NCBI GenBank assembly: GCA_033032865.1
Contig: JAWHQI010000277.1
Location: 590,501 to 654,500 of the forward strand
Source: Dactylorhiza incarnata
Taxonomy: Eukaryota; Streptophyta; Magnoliopsida; Asparagales; Orchidaceae
DNA: 64,000 nucleotides
Reading direction: 5' to 3'
Position numbers and translations under genes: made by a program. This document shows positions 44,401 to 55,301 of this stretch, one piece after another (position 1 is the first letter of the stretch; every line of letters begins with the position of its first letter). Under the pieces are notes generated by a model. The model saw nothing but the letters and a program-made list of their open reading frames with translations, had not been told where the DNA came from and did no database searches.

Positions 44401-45244
44401 TCCGGATACTATTGGACCTCCCTCAACAACACTCGTCTGCACCATTACTTCCGCTCCCTCCCGCTATTCGTGGAGGACGGTCAGGCTCCCGGGGCGGGGG
44501 TCGCGGAGACCGACCTCGTCCGAAGTGTACGTTCTGCGGCAAGGATGACCATCTTGAGGCCACATGCTACCGCAAACATGGTCGTCCTCCTCACCCAACT
44601 GCTCATATTGCCGCTGACAATCCTTCAGCCACTCGTGCTGATCTTGACGCAGTTCGCCTTCAGCTCCAGCAACTTCAAGGCCTGCTCCGCCACCCACCTG
44701 CCTCCGTCGCCTCCATTTCCAATGAAGGTATCACTTGTCTCTCCACTAGTCCGCGCTGGATAGTGGATTCAGGTGCTACCCACCATATCACCTCACTACC
44801 ACATCACTACTTGGATGCTCCTCATCCTAAGTACATCACAGTAGCCAATGGCGACACCGTCCCCGTCTCCGGCTCTGCTGATATCCCTCTCAATTCTTCT
44901 CTTTCTCTACGCTCGACTCTTCATGTTCCGGGTTCCCTGTTTAATTTACTGTCTGTTAGTCGCCTTACTACAGATTTGAATTGCTCAGTAACATTCACCT
45001 CTTCCTCTTTTCTGACGCAGGATCTACAGACGCAGAATATCATTGGTAAGGGACGACTGCAAAACATGCTCTACCTTCTCGATGTTTCTCCTACCATCCT
45101 CTCCTCAGTCTCCTCCGCTGATTGACATCGGCGTCTTGGGCATGCCCCTCTTCCAGTCCTTCAGAAGGCTCTTCCAGATATCTCTCTTTCTGCTTTTAAG
45201 TATGAATCATGTATTCTCGGCAAACAACATCGGTCATCTTTTCC
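44401..45244 (+). pseudogene. copia A gag knuckle - protease - GAG-pre-integrase
   Basis: Gly/Arg-rich linker, then CTFCGKDDHLEATC (CX2CX4HX4C), RWIVDSGATHHIT (protease DSG), TLHVPGSLFNLLSVSRLT, and after a TGA at 45122-45124 HRRLGHAPLPVL. The TGA stands where the family has Trp. It continues to CILGKQHRSSFP, where hAT E interrupts it. Cutting out the hAT restores the frame. Confidence 0.88.
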
Positions 45245-46416
45245 TAGGCCTGTGTAGAAAAACCGAAAACCGCACCAAACCGCAAAACCGTACCGCACCG
45301 CACCGCATTTCAGACCGAACCGACAATGTGAGGTGCGGTGCGGTTTTATGGGTGTGAAAACCGCACCTTGCACGGTGCGGTTCGGTTTTGGCCTCCTCAA
45401 AACCGGGCAAACCGCACCGAACCGCAATGAGTAATATATGGAATATAATACATTAATATTATTATTTATTGCTAATATAATCTCTGCCCCTATTGCAGTT
45501 AATACAATAATAGTATAATACATTAATATTTATTATAAGATGTCATTATGCACCGGCCTAACCGCACCGCACCTCTGCCCCCTTTTGCGGTTCGCATGTT
45601 CTGTTGTTCATGCTCATTGTTTCTTATTTTTTTAATCATTTATACACTAAATGTAAAATGTCTAAATGAGTGTGTGACTAAAAGTCTAAAACCTAAGCAC
45701 GGAGAGGTGCGACTGCAAAAACAGACAAGCGACAGCCCGACGTTGGCTTCCGTAGTTCGCAAGTTCTAAAGTTCTGATGTTCAGCCTGTGAATCGTGATC
45801 AACGACCATCCCTCTCCTTATTTTCTTCAACCGTGAGGTTTTTCAGCATTCCCGCTTGCGATATCCATCGGGCTCTATAAATCACTCCGGCGAAAGCACT
45901 ACTCCTATGTGCAGTGTATTCAAGTTTAGCCTGTATAATTAATTTATCACTCCAAACTCCAAACTTCGACACTTACATTGCAGCAGACATTTGACAGTTA
46001 AGAGTATTAACCATTTTCTTGCTGCTGCCTCCCCTAATTTTATTCTTCTATCAATCCTATGTGCAGTGTGCTCGCAGACTTTTTCCGATTATGCTTCTCC
46101 TAATTTTGTATGTTATTTTGTTTATCATCCTCCATTATAGTTGCGCATAGAACTCATGTGTCTTTGTGTATATTTAAATAGTGAGTAGTTGACACTCATG
46201 TATTTTGTTTGCACACAAAAAATCTCAAATCAAAAGACCCAAAAAACTGCCAAAAACCGAAACCGCACCGCCAAAACCGACACCAAGCCGCACCGAAACC
46301 AAACCGCACCGCACGGTTTCGGTGCGGTGCGGTTTTGGCCGGTCAAAAACCGCACCCTTGCGGTGCGGTTTCGGTTTTGCCCCAAACCGCACCGAACCGC
46401 ACCGCTCGCAGGCCTA
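45245..46416. mobile_element. hAT-type non-autonomous element E, AACCGCACC subterminal repeats
   Basis: Ends TAGGCCTGTG and, on the other strand, TAGGCCTGCG. The flanks are TCTTTTCC on both sides (45237-45244 and 46417-46424), a perfect 8-bp TSD. 1,172 bp. Both ends (about 150-170 bp each) are packed with GGTGCGGT/ACCGCACC words in both orientations, the typical clustered transposase-binding layout of hAT elements. The centre (45430-46230) is AT-rich without a gene. It interrupts the copia A integrase zinc region. No transposase. Confidence 0.93.
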
Positions 46417-46424
46417 TCTTTTCC

Positions 46425-47030
46425 CCCTCATTGTACTCGGAGCTCTGCTCCTTTTGTTTTAGTGCATTCCGATGTCTGGGGCCCTTACAAAATCACTAGT
46501 ATATCTGGTTATAAATATTTCATCACCTTTATTGATGATTATTCTCGCACAACTTGGTTATATTTACTTCGTGATCGCTCCGAGCTTCCTCGTGTGTTTC
46601 AGGCTTTCGTCCTTGGAGATTCACACGCAGTTTTCCGAAAATATAAAAACTCTCATGACGGATAATGCTCGCGAATATACAAGTCACGAATTTGCTAATC
46701 TTTGCTCTGTATTTGGGATCATTCACCAGACGTCATGTGCATATACTCCACAACAAAACGGAGTTGCTGAACGGAAAAATAGACATCTCCTCGATGTTGC
46801 TCGATCTCTCAGGATCCATATGCAGGTCCCCAACAACTATTGGAACTTCGCTCTGTCCACAACATGTTATCTCATTAACCGTCTCCCTTCCTCTGTCCTC
46901 CAAAATGCTACTCCATTTAGCCTCCTTTTTCCTTCCACTCAATCATTCTCTCTCACACCCTGGATATTTGGTTGTACTTACTACGTCCACCTACTTGGCC
47001 CGTCCAAGGACAAGTTGGATCCCTGAGCAG
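46425..47030 (+). pseudogene. copia A integrase
   Basis: LVHSDVWGPYK (first Asp), YKYFITFIDDYSRTTW, a frameshift at about 46600, then MTDNAREYTS (second Asp), CAYTPQQNGVAERKNRHLLDVARS (Glu in AER) and NNYWNFALSTTCYLINRLPS. All three catalytic residues are kept. A TGA at 47024-47026 (family Arg, CGA) breaks the KLDPxAxKxVFVGYS block. Confidence 0.9.
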
Positions 47031-48381
47031 CCAAACACGTATTCGTCGGCTATTCTTGTACTCAGAAAGGCTACGTCTGCTATTCTCCTGCTACCCGAAA
47101 AGTTACTGTTTCTGCCGATGTTACCTCTCAGGAAGACGAACCTTTCTTCTCCACAACAACTACACCTATTCCTCCACCATCCTTCCCAAGACCTGTCGTT
47201 CCCGTTACCACTCCTCTACCACTACTTCTTCCTGACCCCGCTCCAGCTCTCCAACAACCACCTATTATCCGTGTCTACACTCGTCGCCCTCCTCGCTCCG
47301 TTGGCCCAATGCAGTCGGCTTCGACCTCTGACACTCTCCGCTCTGCTGATCTAGCACCGATCTCCACCGCTCATCCCTTGGCGAATTATATATCCTTACA
47401 TCGCCTCTCCCCACACCTTCAAACCTTTGCTACTTCATTATCCTCTATTTCTGTACCTAACTCTGTGCAGGAGGCTCTCCAACATCCAGGTTGGCGGACA
47501 ACCATGAACGAAGAAATGACATCCCTCTGGGCTAACCAGACATGGAACCTGGTTCCTCTCCCTCCAGACCAGACTCCAGTTGGGTGCAAATGGGTCTTTG
47601 TCATCAAGCATGCTCCAGATGGGACCATTGATCGGCTGAAAGCCCGACTGGTGGCGCGTGGTTTTACTCAACAACACGGTCTCGATTATGAGGAAACATT
47701 CTCTCCAGTGGCCAACCTCAACACAGTTCGTGTTCTCCTCTCCGTAGCTGTGCATCGCCGATGGCCCTTACATCAACTGGATATCAAGAATGCTTTCTTA
47801 AATGGTGATCTACAAGAAACAATCTACTTGCAACAGCCTCTCGGGTTTGAGACCACGGGGGAGTCCCGAGTCTGTCATCTTAAGAAGTCAATATATGGTC
47901 TCAAACAATCCCCTCGGGCATGGTTTGACAAGTTTAATAAGATTGTCCGGGAGGTTGTCTTTACTCGCAGGTCAGCAGAATTCTCCTTGTTCACTCGACA
48001 TCAAACAATATGAACAGTTCTTTTGCTGGTTTATGTTGATGATATCCTAATCACTAGAAATGACTCAAAGGGGATACAAGCGGTCAAACAACACCTTAGC
48101 TCTGTTTTTCAAACAAAAGTTCTGGGGAACCTTCGAGGCTTCCTTGGTCTTGAGATCGCAAGACGTCCTGATGTGCTTGTCCTCTCTCAACGGAAGTACT
48201 GTCTCGATCTTCTTCAGGATGCGGGCTACTCTGGATGCAAGCCGATTAACACTCCTATGGATGTTAATCACAAATTGTGTGCACATGCCTCTGATAATGA
48301 TCTTGCTCTTCCAAATCCAAAGTACTATCGACGACTTGTTGGGAAACTGATTTACCTAACAGTCACGAGACCAGATATATC
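47027..48381 (+). pseudogene. copia A reverse transcriptase (part before copia B)
   Basis: A Pro/Ser-rich linker, then WRTTMNEEMTSLWANQTWNLV, GCKWVFVIKHAPDGTIDRLKARLVARG, QLDIKNAFLNGDL, IYGLKQSPRAWF and, after a TGA at about 48011, LLVYVDDILITRND with catalytic YVDD intact. It ends at YLTVTRPDIS, where copia B inserted (TSD ATATC). RT/RNase H resume at 53175. Confidence 0.9.
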
Positions 48382-48516
48382 TGTTACGAGTCATATTGTT
48401 ATTAGACATATTAGTCCCACACCGTGTACCACCACTTCATATTCACTCATGCTTAGTATAAATAAAGGGTGAGACCTCTATGTGAGGTACTAAGTTTTCT
48501 CCCAAATCTCCTAACA
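48382..48516 (+). repeat. 5' LTR of copia B
   Basis: TGTTACGAGTC...CTCCTAACA, 135 bp, with AGTATAAATAAAGGG as TATA box. PBS TGGTATCAAAGC follows at 48517. Bases 48529-48953 are a CG-rich leader with a short duplicated stretch (CTCGCCTGCTCTCGCCCGCT at about 48584 and 48634) and no gene. Confidence 0.95.
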
Positions 48517-48953
48517 TGGTATCAAAGCACGGTTAGGGTTTTCCCGTTGAGTTTCTCTCGTCCGCTCCGTCCACGCGTCGTCTCCCTCGCCTGCTCTCGC
48601 CCGCTCGCGCACGCTCTGTACTCTTCTTCGTCTCCCTCGCCTGCTCTCGCCCGCTCGCGCGCGTCTCCAGCGACATCGACGGCAGGCGGCCTCGACGACG
48701 CCCCTGTCGACGCGTAAAGTCGTCGCCTCGATGATGCGTAAAGCCGCCACCATCGATACCTAAAGCCGCTCCAGCGACGATGCGTAAAACCTATCGTGCC
48801 TTGACAGCCCGTCTGCTCCAGCGACACCTGATGTCCCGCTGCCGGCTGTCTCCTGTCGCCCCTTCTCGTCTGCGCCGCTAACGTCGACCTCGAAGCAGCC
48901 TTTTCGGACGTCCAGTCCGCTCTTTTCCTCCTTCGTTTTTGCTAATCGTAGCA

Positions 48954-50633
48954 ATGGGCTCCTCTGTTCCTCCCGCTGCTCCTTCGACCGCTGCTCCTGC
49001 AGGGGACTCTACAAATACCTTTCCTCCCAACGCGAGGATTGCAACTACTATCCTTACCTCCTCCAATTTCCAATTATGGAAGAAGGGGGTTACTATGTCT
49101 CTTGCAGGCATCCGACGTACTCACCACCTTACTCGTCTCCCAACTCATGCCTTGGGGAGTACCGAATATGATGACTGGTATAGTGATGATTGCCGTATCT
49201 TTGCTCTTCTCCTGAGTTCCATGGATCCATCTGTCCAACAAATGTGCAAAAACTGCGACAGCACCAAAGAACTATGGGACACTCTTCACATGATGTTCTC
49301 TCAGGCGAACAACCTCTCTCGGCTTGGTGAACTCTTCCCCAAGATAGCTGACCTGAGACAGGGCGCGCGTTCTGTTACCGAGTACTTTGCCGAATGGAAG
49401 GTTCTGGCTGATGAGATTTTAGACCTTTGGGAGATTCCCTCTACTAGGGAAGGTCATCAGGCTCAACGCGAACACCTGGTGCTTCTTTGGCTTTTGAATG
49501 GATTGGATTCTCACTTCTCCACAACGAAGACTGAAATGCTGGCGAGCCCTACTACCCTTCAGACTGCTAGTGTGTACCATCGGCTTACTAAGACTGGCTC
49601 CATCGGTACTTCGTCATCCGCTCTACATACTTCCGCCGGCGAGTCGATGGCTCTTGCTTCACGAGGAGGAGGAAGGGGAAGTAGTCGGGGGGGCCGCTCT
49701 GGCCGTGGTCGTGACACCGACGCAAGGCATTGTGCGCATTGCGGGCGTCGGGGACATACAAAGGATACATGTTGGCTGATTCATGGGAAGCCAGACTGGG
49801 CCTCCAAACCTCCTCCACCTCGGTCGGCACACCTGGCTGACTCTACTTCTGTACCTCCGGGATCGAGAACTGTTGAAATCTCCGAGGATGAGTACCGACG
49901 CTTGCAGGCTCTCCAGATTGACTCACCACCTCCTAGTGCGTCTGTGGCTCAAACCATTCAGCCTGTTTGTACCTCCCAGAGGCCGGTCCAGTGGCTGGCG
50001 GATTCTGGTGCTTCTGATCAGCTGACTAGTTCCTCAGGTATCTTACACTCCTACAAACCTCATAGCGGAGCGTCAATTACTGTGGCTGATGGCTCCATGG
50101 TCCCTATTGTTGGGTTTGGTAGCTGCAATGTGACACCTGATATGACACTCTCCTCGGTGGCGCATGTCCCTCAGTCTGCTTACAATCTACTGTCTATTAG
50201 TAAGCTTACAAATGATTTGAATTGTATTGCTATATTCACCTCTTCTGGTTGCATTTTTCAGGAACAGTCGACGAGCCGTATTATTGGTAGAGGGAAGCTA
50301 CGTGGTGGCGTCTATGTCCTGGACGAAGTTTCCCACCTTGCCTGTACCGCGGCCTCCACCAAATTCCTGGATCTTCATTATCGTTATGGTCATCCATCTA
50401 TGCAGGTCATGCGTCGTCTGTATCCGGAGCTTGGGAAAGTTCCCACTCTTAGTTGTGAGTCTTGTATGTTTGCTAAACTCCACAGAGTTAGCTATAGTCC
50501 TCGTCTTGATGCTCGTGCTTCTGCACCTTTTGATTTACTTCATTCAGATGTTTGGGGACCGTGTCCTGTTCCTACTTTGTTAGGGCACAAGTATTATGTC
50601 ACTTTCATTGATGATTTTTCTCGTATGACTTGA
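48954..50633 (+). pseudogene. copia B gag - protease - integrase N-terminal part
   Basis: The start at ATG 48954 (MGSSVPP) is preferred over in-frame codons upstream because it matches copia A. Gag: SNFQLWKKGVTMSL, YDDWYSDDCRIFALLLSSM, CDSTKELWDTL, Gly/Arg-rich linker, knuckle CAHCGRRGHTKDTC. Protease: WLADSGASDQLTSSSG. Then HVPQSAYNLLSISKLT, LHYRYGHPSMQVM, CESCMFAKLHR and integrase FDLLHSDVWGP, YYVTFIDDFSRMT, then TGA at 50631-50633 in place of Trp. The next codons stay in frame. Confidence 0.93.
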
Positions 50634-51581
50634 GTCTATCTAATGAAAAATCGTTCTGAGCTACCTTCTATTTTTCAACATTTATGGAATGAAATATTTA
50701 CTCAATTTTCTGTACGTGTTAAGTGTCTTCGTACTGATAATGGCCGAGAATACCTATCTCAGTCTATGTCTACCTTTCTTTCTGACAAAGGCACAATCCT
50801 CCACCACAAACACGTACCCAAACACTTCTGGGGGGATGCCGTTCTTACTGCTGCACACCTTATTAATCATCTTCCAACTCACATCCTTCAGGGGGAGACA
50901 CCCTACCACACTCTCTATCCTGACCATCACGGTCCCCTCCTCCCTTTGAAGGTATTTGGGTGTGTCTGCTATGTTCGGGATGCTCGTCCCTCTGTCTCCA
51001 AACTTGATCCTCGTGCCTTGAAATGTATCTTCCTCGGCTACTCTCGGACCACTAAAGGATATCGGTGTTACTCTCTTGATCTCCGCCGCTACATCCTTTC
51101 TTCGGATGTCGTCTTCCGGGAGTCCGACCCTTATCCCTCTCCTGGATCCTCTCATCCTAATCCCTCTCTTGATGCTCTCTTGGTCCCTAGGCACGAACCT
51201 GCTATCATTTCCCCTACTGATTTGTTGTCCCCCCTGTGGGGGCAAGTTTACTCCCGTCGCTCTTCTGCTAGTACAGTAGTGCCACCACCTCAGCCTACCT
51301 CTGTTACCGATGATGCGACGACTGTTCCTCCAGAAGAACCCGGTACTATTCCGCCATCTAGCCCAGAGGTTCCTATTGCAATCCGAAAAGGAGTTCGGAC
51401 TTGTCGGGAGCAACCGCTCTATGTTCACTCTTACCAGGGCTTGTCTGCTTCTCATAGAGTGTTGCACTCGACTCTTGATCGATATCATCTACCATCGACC
51501 GTGGCAGAGGCCAAAGCTTCTCCTGGCTGTGCGGCAGCCATGCATGACGAATTGACTGCTCTCCAACAAAACAATACATGA
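50634..51581 (+). pseudogene. copia B integrase remainder and linker
   Basis: VKCLRTDNGREYLS (second Asp), then FLSDKGTILHHKHVPKHFWGDAVLTAAHLIN. Other copia integrases, including copia A, have about 30 residues with PQQNGVAERKN between the GTI and VPK blocks; here they are missing in frame. After VFGCVCYVRD, KLDPRALKCIFLGYS and a Pro/Ser linker the frame meets TGA at 51579-51581 (family Trp, in NNTWDLV). Confidence 0.93.
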
Positions 51582-53027
51582 GACCTGGTTCCCTTACCTC
51601 CCGGCAAGAAGGCAATTGGATGCAAATGGATATATTCTGTCAAAGTGAATGCAGACGGTTCTCTGGATCGCCTAAAAGCCCGTCTGGTTGCCAAAGGTTA
51701 TGCTCAGACCTATGGCATGGATTATGATGAAACATTCGCTCCAGTTGCGAAGATGTCCTCACTTCGAATACTCCTTTCACTTGCTGCCTTCCGGCAGTGG
51801 GCCTTACACCAGTTGGACATTAAGAATGCTTTTCTCCACGGGCTCCTGGATGAGGAAGTTTATATGGAACAACCTCCTGGGTTCGTTGCTGAGGGGGAGA
51901 GACACAAGGTTTGCCGCCTCCTAGCGTCCTTATATGGATTGAAACAATCCCCTCGGGCTTGGTTTGCTCGGTTCCGAGCTGTTGTTACCCAGTTCGGGCT
52001 TACCAAGAGTACTAAAGACTCGTCCCTCTTTTATCAGAATTCCTCGGCTGGTACTATTCTGCTACTGGTGTATGTTGATGATATTGTTATCACAGGCAGC
52101 AACTCAGCAGGAATATCAAATCTCAAAGCATTCTTACACTCTAATTTCCAAACAAAAGATCTGGGCCCATTGCGGTATTTCCTTGGGATTGAGGTGGTTC
52201 ATGATGATCACTCTCTCTTTATTTGCCAACGAAAATATGCTCTTGATCTTCTATCGGACCTTGCGATGGCTAACTGTGGCCATATGGATTCTCCCCTGGA
52301 ACCAGGGGAAAAGAGTCTTCATGCCGAAAGCAAACCTTTTGAATCACCAGAGAAGTACCGTAGAATTGTTGGAAAATTAAACTACCTCACCATGACTCGT
52401 CCGGACATTGCTTGTGCGGTTGGTAAGGTCAGTCAGTTCATGGCGGCTCCAACTATGTCTCAGTGGGAGTCCGTTCTCAGGATTATCAGATACGTGAAGA
52501 AGGATCCTGGTTTGGGAATATCATACAAAAGTCGAGGCCATTCCGATCTAGAGGCATACAGTGACTCTGACTGGGCAAGATGCTTAGCCACCCGAAAATC
52601 AACCACGGGATTCACTGTCTTTATGGGCGGCAATCTTATCTCTTGGAAGAGCAAGAAACAAACCACAGTTGCCAGATCTAGTGCTGAGGCAGAATATCGG
52701 GCTATGTCCCACACTGTTGCTGAGATCATGTGGGTGAGGCAGATTCTCAGTGAAATTGGGTATCCCGTTCAAGATCCCACTCCTCTATGGTGTGACAATC
52801 AAGCTGCAATCCAGATAGCCACGAATCCCGTGTTTCATGAACGCACAAAGCACATAGAGGTCGACTGCCACTTTGTTAGAGAAAAGTATGAAGAAGGTCT
52901 TGTTTCGCTAAAGCATGTGAAGACCGGAGATCAAGTTGCAGACATTCTTACGAAAGGGGTTACAGGGACTCGAATGAACTATATATGTAACAAGCTGGGT
53001 CTGGGAAGTTCCCATGATCCAACTTGA
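51582..53027 (+). pseudogene. copia B reverse transcriptase - RNase H
   Basis: Uninterrupted after the [74 protein letters not shown] (YVDD), KYRRIVGKLNYLTMTRPDI. RNase H: AYSDSDWARC, KSTTGFTVFMG, VARSSAEAEYRAMS, LWCDNQAAIQIATN, HIEVDCHFVREK and QVADILTKG, all acidic residues kept. A polypurine tract GAGGGGGAG follows, then the 3' LTR. RT and RNase H look competent. Confidence 0.94.
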
Positions 53028-53034
53028 GGGGGAG

Positions 53035-53169
53035 TGTTACGAGTCATATTGTTATTAGACATATTAGTCCCACACTGTGTACCACCACTTCATATTCACT
53101 CATGCTTAGTATAAATAAAGGGTGAGACCTCTATGTGAGGTACTAAGTTTTCTCCCAAATCTCCTAACA
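53035..53169 (+). repeat. 3' LTR of copia B
   Basis: 135 bp, identical to 48382-48516 except one C/T. Preceded by polypurine tract TTGAGGGGGAG (53024-53034). Confidence 0.95.
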
Positions 53170-53174
53170 ATATC

Positions 53175-53820
53175 CTTTGTTGTTGGAGTTCTCAGCCCAT
53201 TTATGCATTTCCCTCGAATGTCACACCTTCAGGCCGTTGAACGCATCCTAAGATATCTGAAAACAGCCCCTGGTCAAGGGCTGATATACAAAACCTCGTC
53301 TTCTTCTCCAACATTGGTTGCGTACTCGGATGCAGATTATGCTGGGTCCCTGGATGATCGACGGTCTACTAGTGGATTTTTTATCTACTTTGGAGGTCAC
53401 CTTGTTACCTGGTGTAGTAAGAAACAAGTTGTGGTTGCTCGATCTTCAGCTGAGGCAGAATACCATTCGATGACATCCGTTGTTTCTGAACTCACATGGC
53501 TTGAAAGTCTCCTTGCTGATCTAGGAGTAAAACTTTCCTCACCAGCTATCTTACTATGTGACAGTTAAACTGCTATACACATAGCTAAGAACCCGGTCTT
53601 CCACGAAAGAACGAAACACATTGAAGTGGACTGTCAATTCATCCGGGAGAAAGTTCAAATGAAGAAGATTGAATTAAAGCACGTTCCGGGTAATGACCAA
53701 GTTGCTGATATTCTCACCAACGCCTTACCAAGTACCCTCTTTTATCAATTCCTGTCCAAGCTGGGTGCCTACGACTTATACGCTCCAGCTTGCGGGGGAG
53801 TGTTAGAAAAGCCCATGTAA
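53175..53820 (+). pseudogene. copia A RT end - RNase H (after copia B)
   Basis: It resumes copia A: HLQAVERILRYLKTAPGQGL, AYSDADYAGSLDDRRSTSGF, VARSSAEAEYHSM, LLCDS then TAA, AIHIAKNPVFHERTKHIEVDCQFI, NDQVADILT. The stop replaces a residue next to the CDN motif (here CDS). Polypurine GCGGGGGAG follows at about 53792, then the 3' LTR at 53801. Confidence 0.9.
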
Positions 53821-53971
53821 AGACCCATTTATTTTCTTGTTTCTCTCTCTCCTCTTTAGTCTCACATCTTGTATAAGGATTTTCTCTCTCTTTCTCCCTC
53901 TTATATATGTGTATTCATACATTGTATTTGATACATAGAAATGTATATACAAGGTTTTGCTCTTCTCTACA
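53801..53971 (+). repeat. 3' LTR of copia A
   Basis: 171 bp partner of 42136-42306, followed by TSD GACCT. Confidence 0.93.
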
Positions 53972-54927
53972 GACCTCAATCACCAAAGCGACGTCGTGAA
54001 GTTGTCATCATCCCAACTAATGATATTCTTCTTAGCCATGAAGAGGTAAAAAAGAGAAGAAAAGAAGGAGAGAGATCGCGAAAGAGACAATTGAAATAGA
54101 TGGACCTTGAGCGCTGAAGGCGGTCTGATCGTCCTGTGCCGACCGTGTTTACTGCGGTCACTGAGGTCGCCCAGGACTTCTCTTGCAATCGTCGTCTCTC
54201 CTTTTCTTCGAGTATGGGCTTTCCTTTCGCGATTCTTTTTTCTTTTCGTCGTCTGATCCTGCTATTTCTCTTGACCGCAGATGGATTAGCAGAGACCGAA
54301 GAGTTGCCGCAGAAGGTTGAACTTCCTCAGCAGGAGGTCGCTCCTCCTTTGCTTTCAGAGGTTCTGACACCTCTTTTTGAGATGCTTCAGGCTTCACAAG
54401 CTAGGGAGAGAGTGTTAGAGAAGGAGTTGCAGGGAAAAGATGACAAGCTCAGGGAGAAGGCAGCTGAGTTTAGTAGGCGGCTTCAGGCGGTCTCTGGTCA
54501 AGGCGAGCTGAAGATTGTTGAAACAAGGAAGCAGGCAGACCATAGAGAAAAAGAAGTCAAGAAGAGGCTTGATGATGAAATAACTGACCTCCATAGGATG
54601 CTCCGAAAGGCCAGGGAAGATGCTACTTATTTCAGGGGGAAATTAGACGCTCTGCTTGCTGAGAATGAGCGGCTGCAAGCGAACTCTCCTGGTCTACTCG
54701 TTGGGTCCCCTAGTAATCATCCTGCAGACCGCCCGGCCTCTGAGATCGCCATTCCTCTTGACCAACTTGATAAAGAGTTAGGTGGCATTCATAAGTCAAC
54801 TTTGAGCGCTATCCGCGGTCTGGCGATCACTTTGTCGGCGGTCTATGAGATACAGGAGAAGACCGCTCATGTTGGCAGGAAGCGCGATCAAAAGAAATGG
54901 CGTCTTGCCCTTCAGAACGCTCTTTAA
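53972..54927 (+). pseudogene. coiled-coil gene 1, 3' part
   Basis: The first 40 codons continue the frame cut by copia A (PKRRREVVIIPTNDILLS), then a Lys/Arg-rich stretch and a stop. A probable intron ends at the acceptor TCTCTTGACCGCAG (54280). The next exon opens GLAETEELPQ and encodes a long coiled coil (EVLTPLFEMLQASQARERVLEKEL, then KQADHREKEVKKRLDDEITDL and LLAENERLQ), ending EIQEKTAHV...LALQNAL at 54927. I could not settle the donor site. The coil is typical of plant proteins that follow the putative gypsy-type transposon domain. Confidence 0.55.
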
Positions 54928-55222
54928 CTTTTGTATTGTGTCTATTGAATAACTTTGTACTTTTCTGAGACAATTTGTGCTTTGTAATTATAATTTCGTT
55001 TTTCTGCTTATGTGATCTCTTCATTACTATGCTGGTGTGATGAATATTTTTCTCTTTTAAGTTTTCTTTGCTTGATATCGCACGGTCTCATAATCGGTGA
55101 ATCATTTATATTCTTCTTGCCAAACTCCTTTTTTTGCCCAAGTAAACAGGTCGCGCGATCTTCCCACACGATCTTGTCGGTTCTACCCTCCGTCATGATT
55201 ACGCCATCATTGCCTGGGAAAC
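54928..55222. other. spacer between the two coiled-coil genes
   Basis: About 300 bp, AT-rich, holding the likely 3' end of gene 1 and the promoter of gene 2. GCGGTC-type words persist (GCACGGTCTC, GGTCGCGCGATC). Confidence 0.6.
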
Positions 55223-55230
55223 TATAAATA
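55223..55230 (+). promoter_or_regulatory. TATA box of coiled-coil gene 2
   Basis: AACTATAAATACC, 79 bp upstream of ATG 55302. Its spacing to the start resembles the TATA box of gene 1. Confidence 0.6.
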
Positions 55231-55301
55231 CCGTGTTTGGTGGCTTAATAAATGCATTCTTCAAAATTCCAACTTCCCACCGGTCTCCGCGGTCTCTCAA
55301 G

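Larger units (their letters stand above)
48382..53169 (+). mobile_element. copia B: young Ty1/copia element, 4.8 kb
   Basis: LTRs 48382-48516 and 53035-53169, each 135 bp, differ at a single base (C/T in CACA[C/T]CGTG/TGTG). The flanks are ATATC (48377-48381 and 53170-53174), a perfect TSD. One frame runs 48954-53027, broken only by two TGA codons, both where the family has Trp. Integrase lacks a segment of about 30 residues that includes the catalytic Glu. It must have been moved by enzymes in trans if that loss predates insertion. Confidence 0.95.
42136..53971 (+). mobile_element. copia A: Ty1/copia element with three nested insertions
   Basis: LTRs 42136-42306 and 53801-53971 are each 171 bp, TGTTAGAAAAG...CTCTACA, differing at about nine bases (about 5%). 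The flanks are GACCT on both sides (42131-42135 and 53972-53976), a perfect TSD. Without hAT C, hAT E and copia B the element is about 5.1 kb, a small copia. PBS, gag knuckle, protease, integrase with D-D-E, RT, RNase H and a GGGGG polypurine tract are all present but carry several stops and frameshifts. Short LTRs and size suggest an Ale-like lineage, an inference. Confidence 0.93.
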
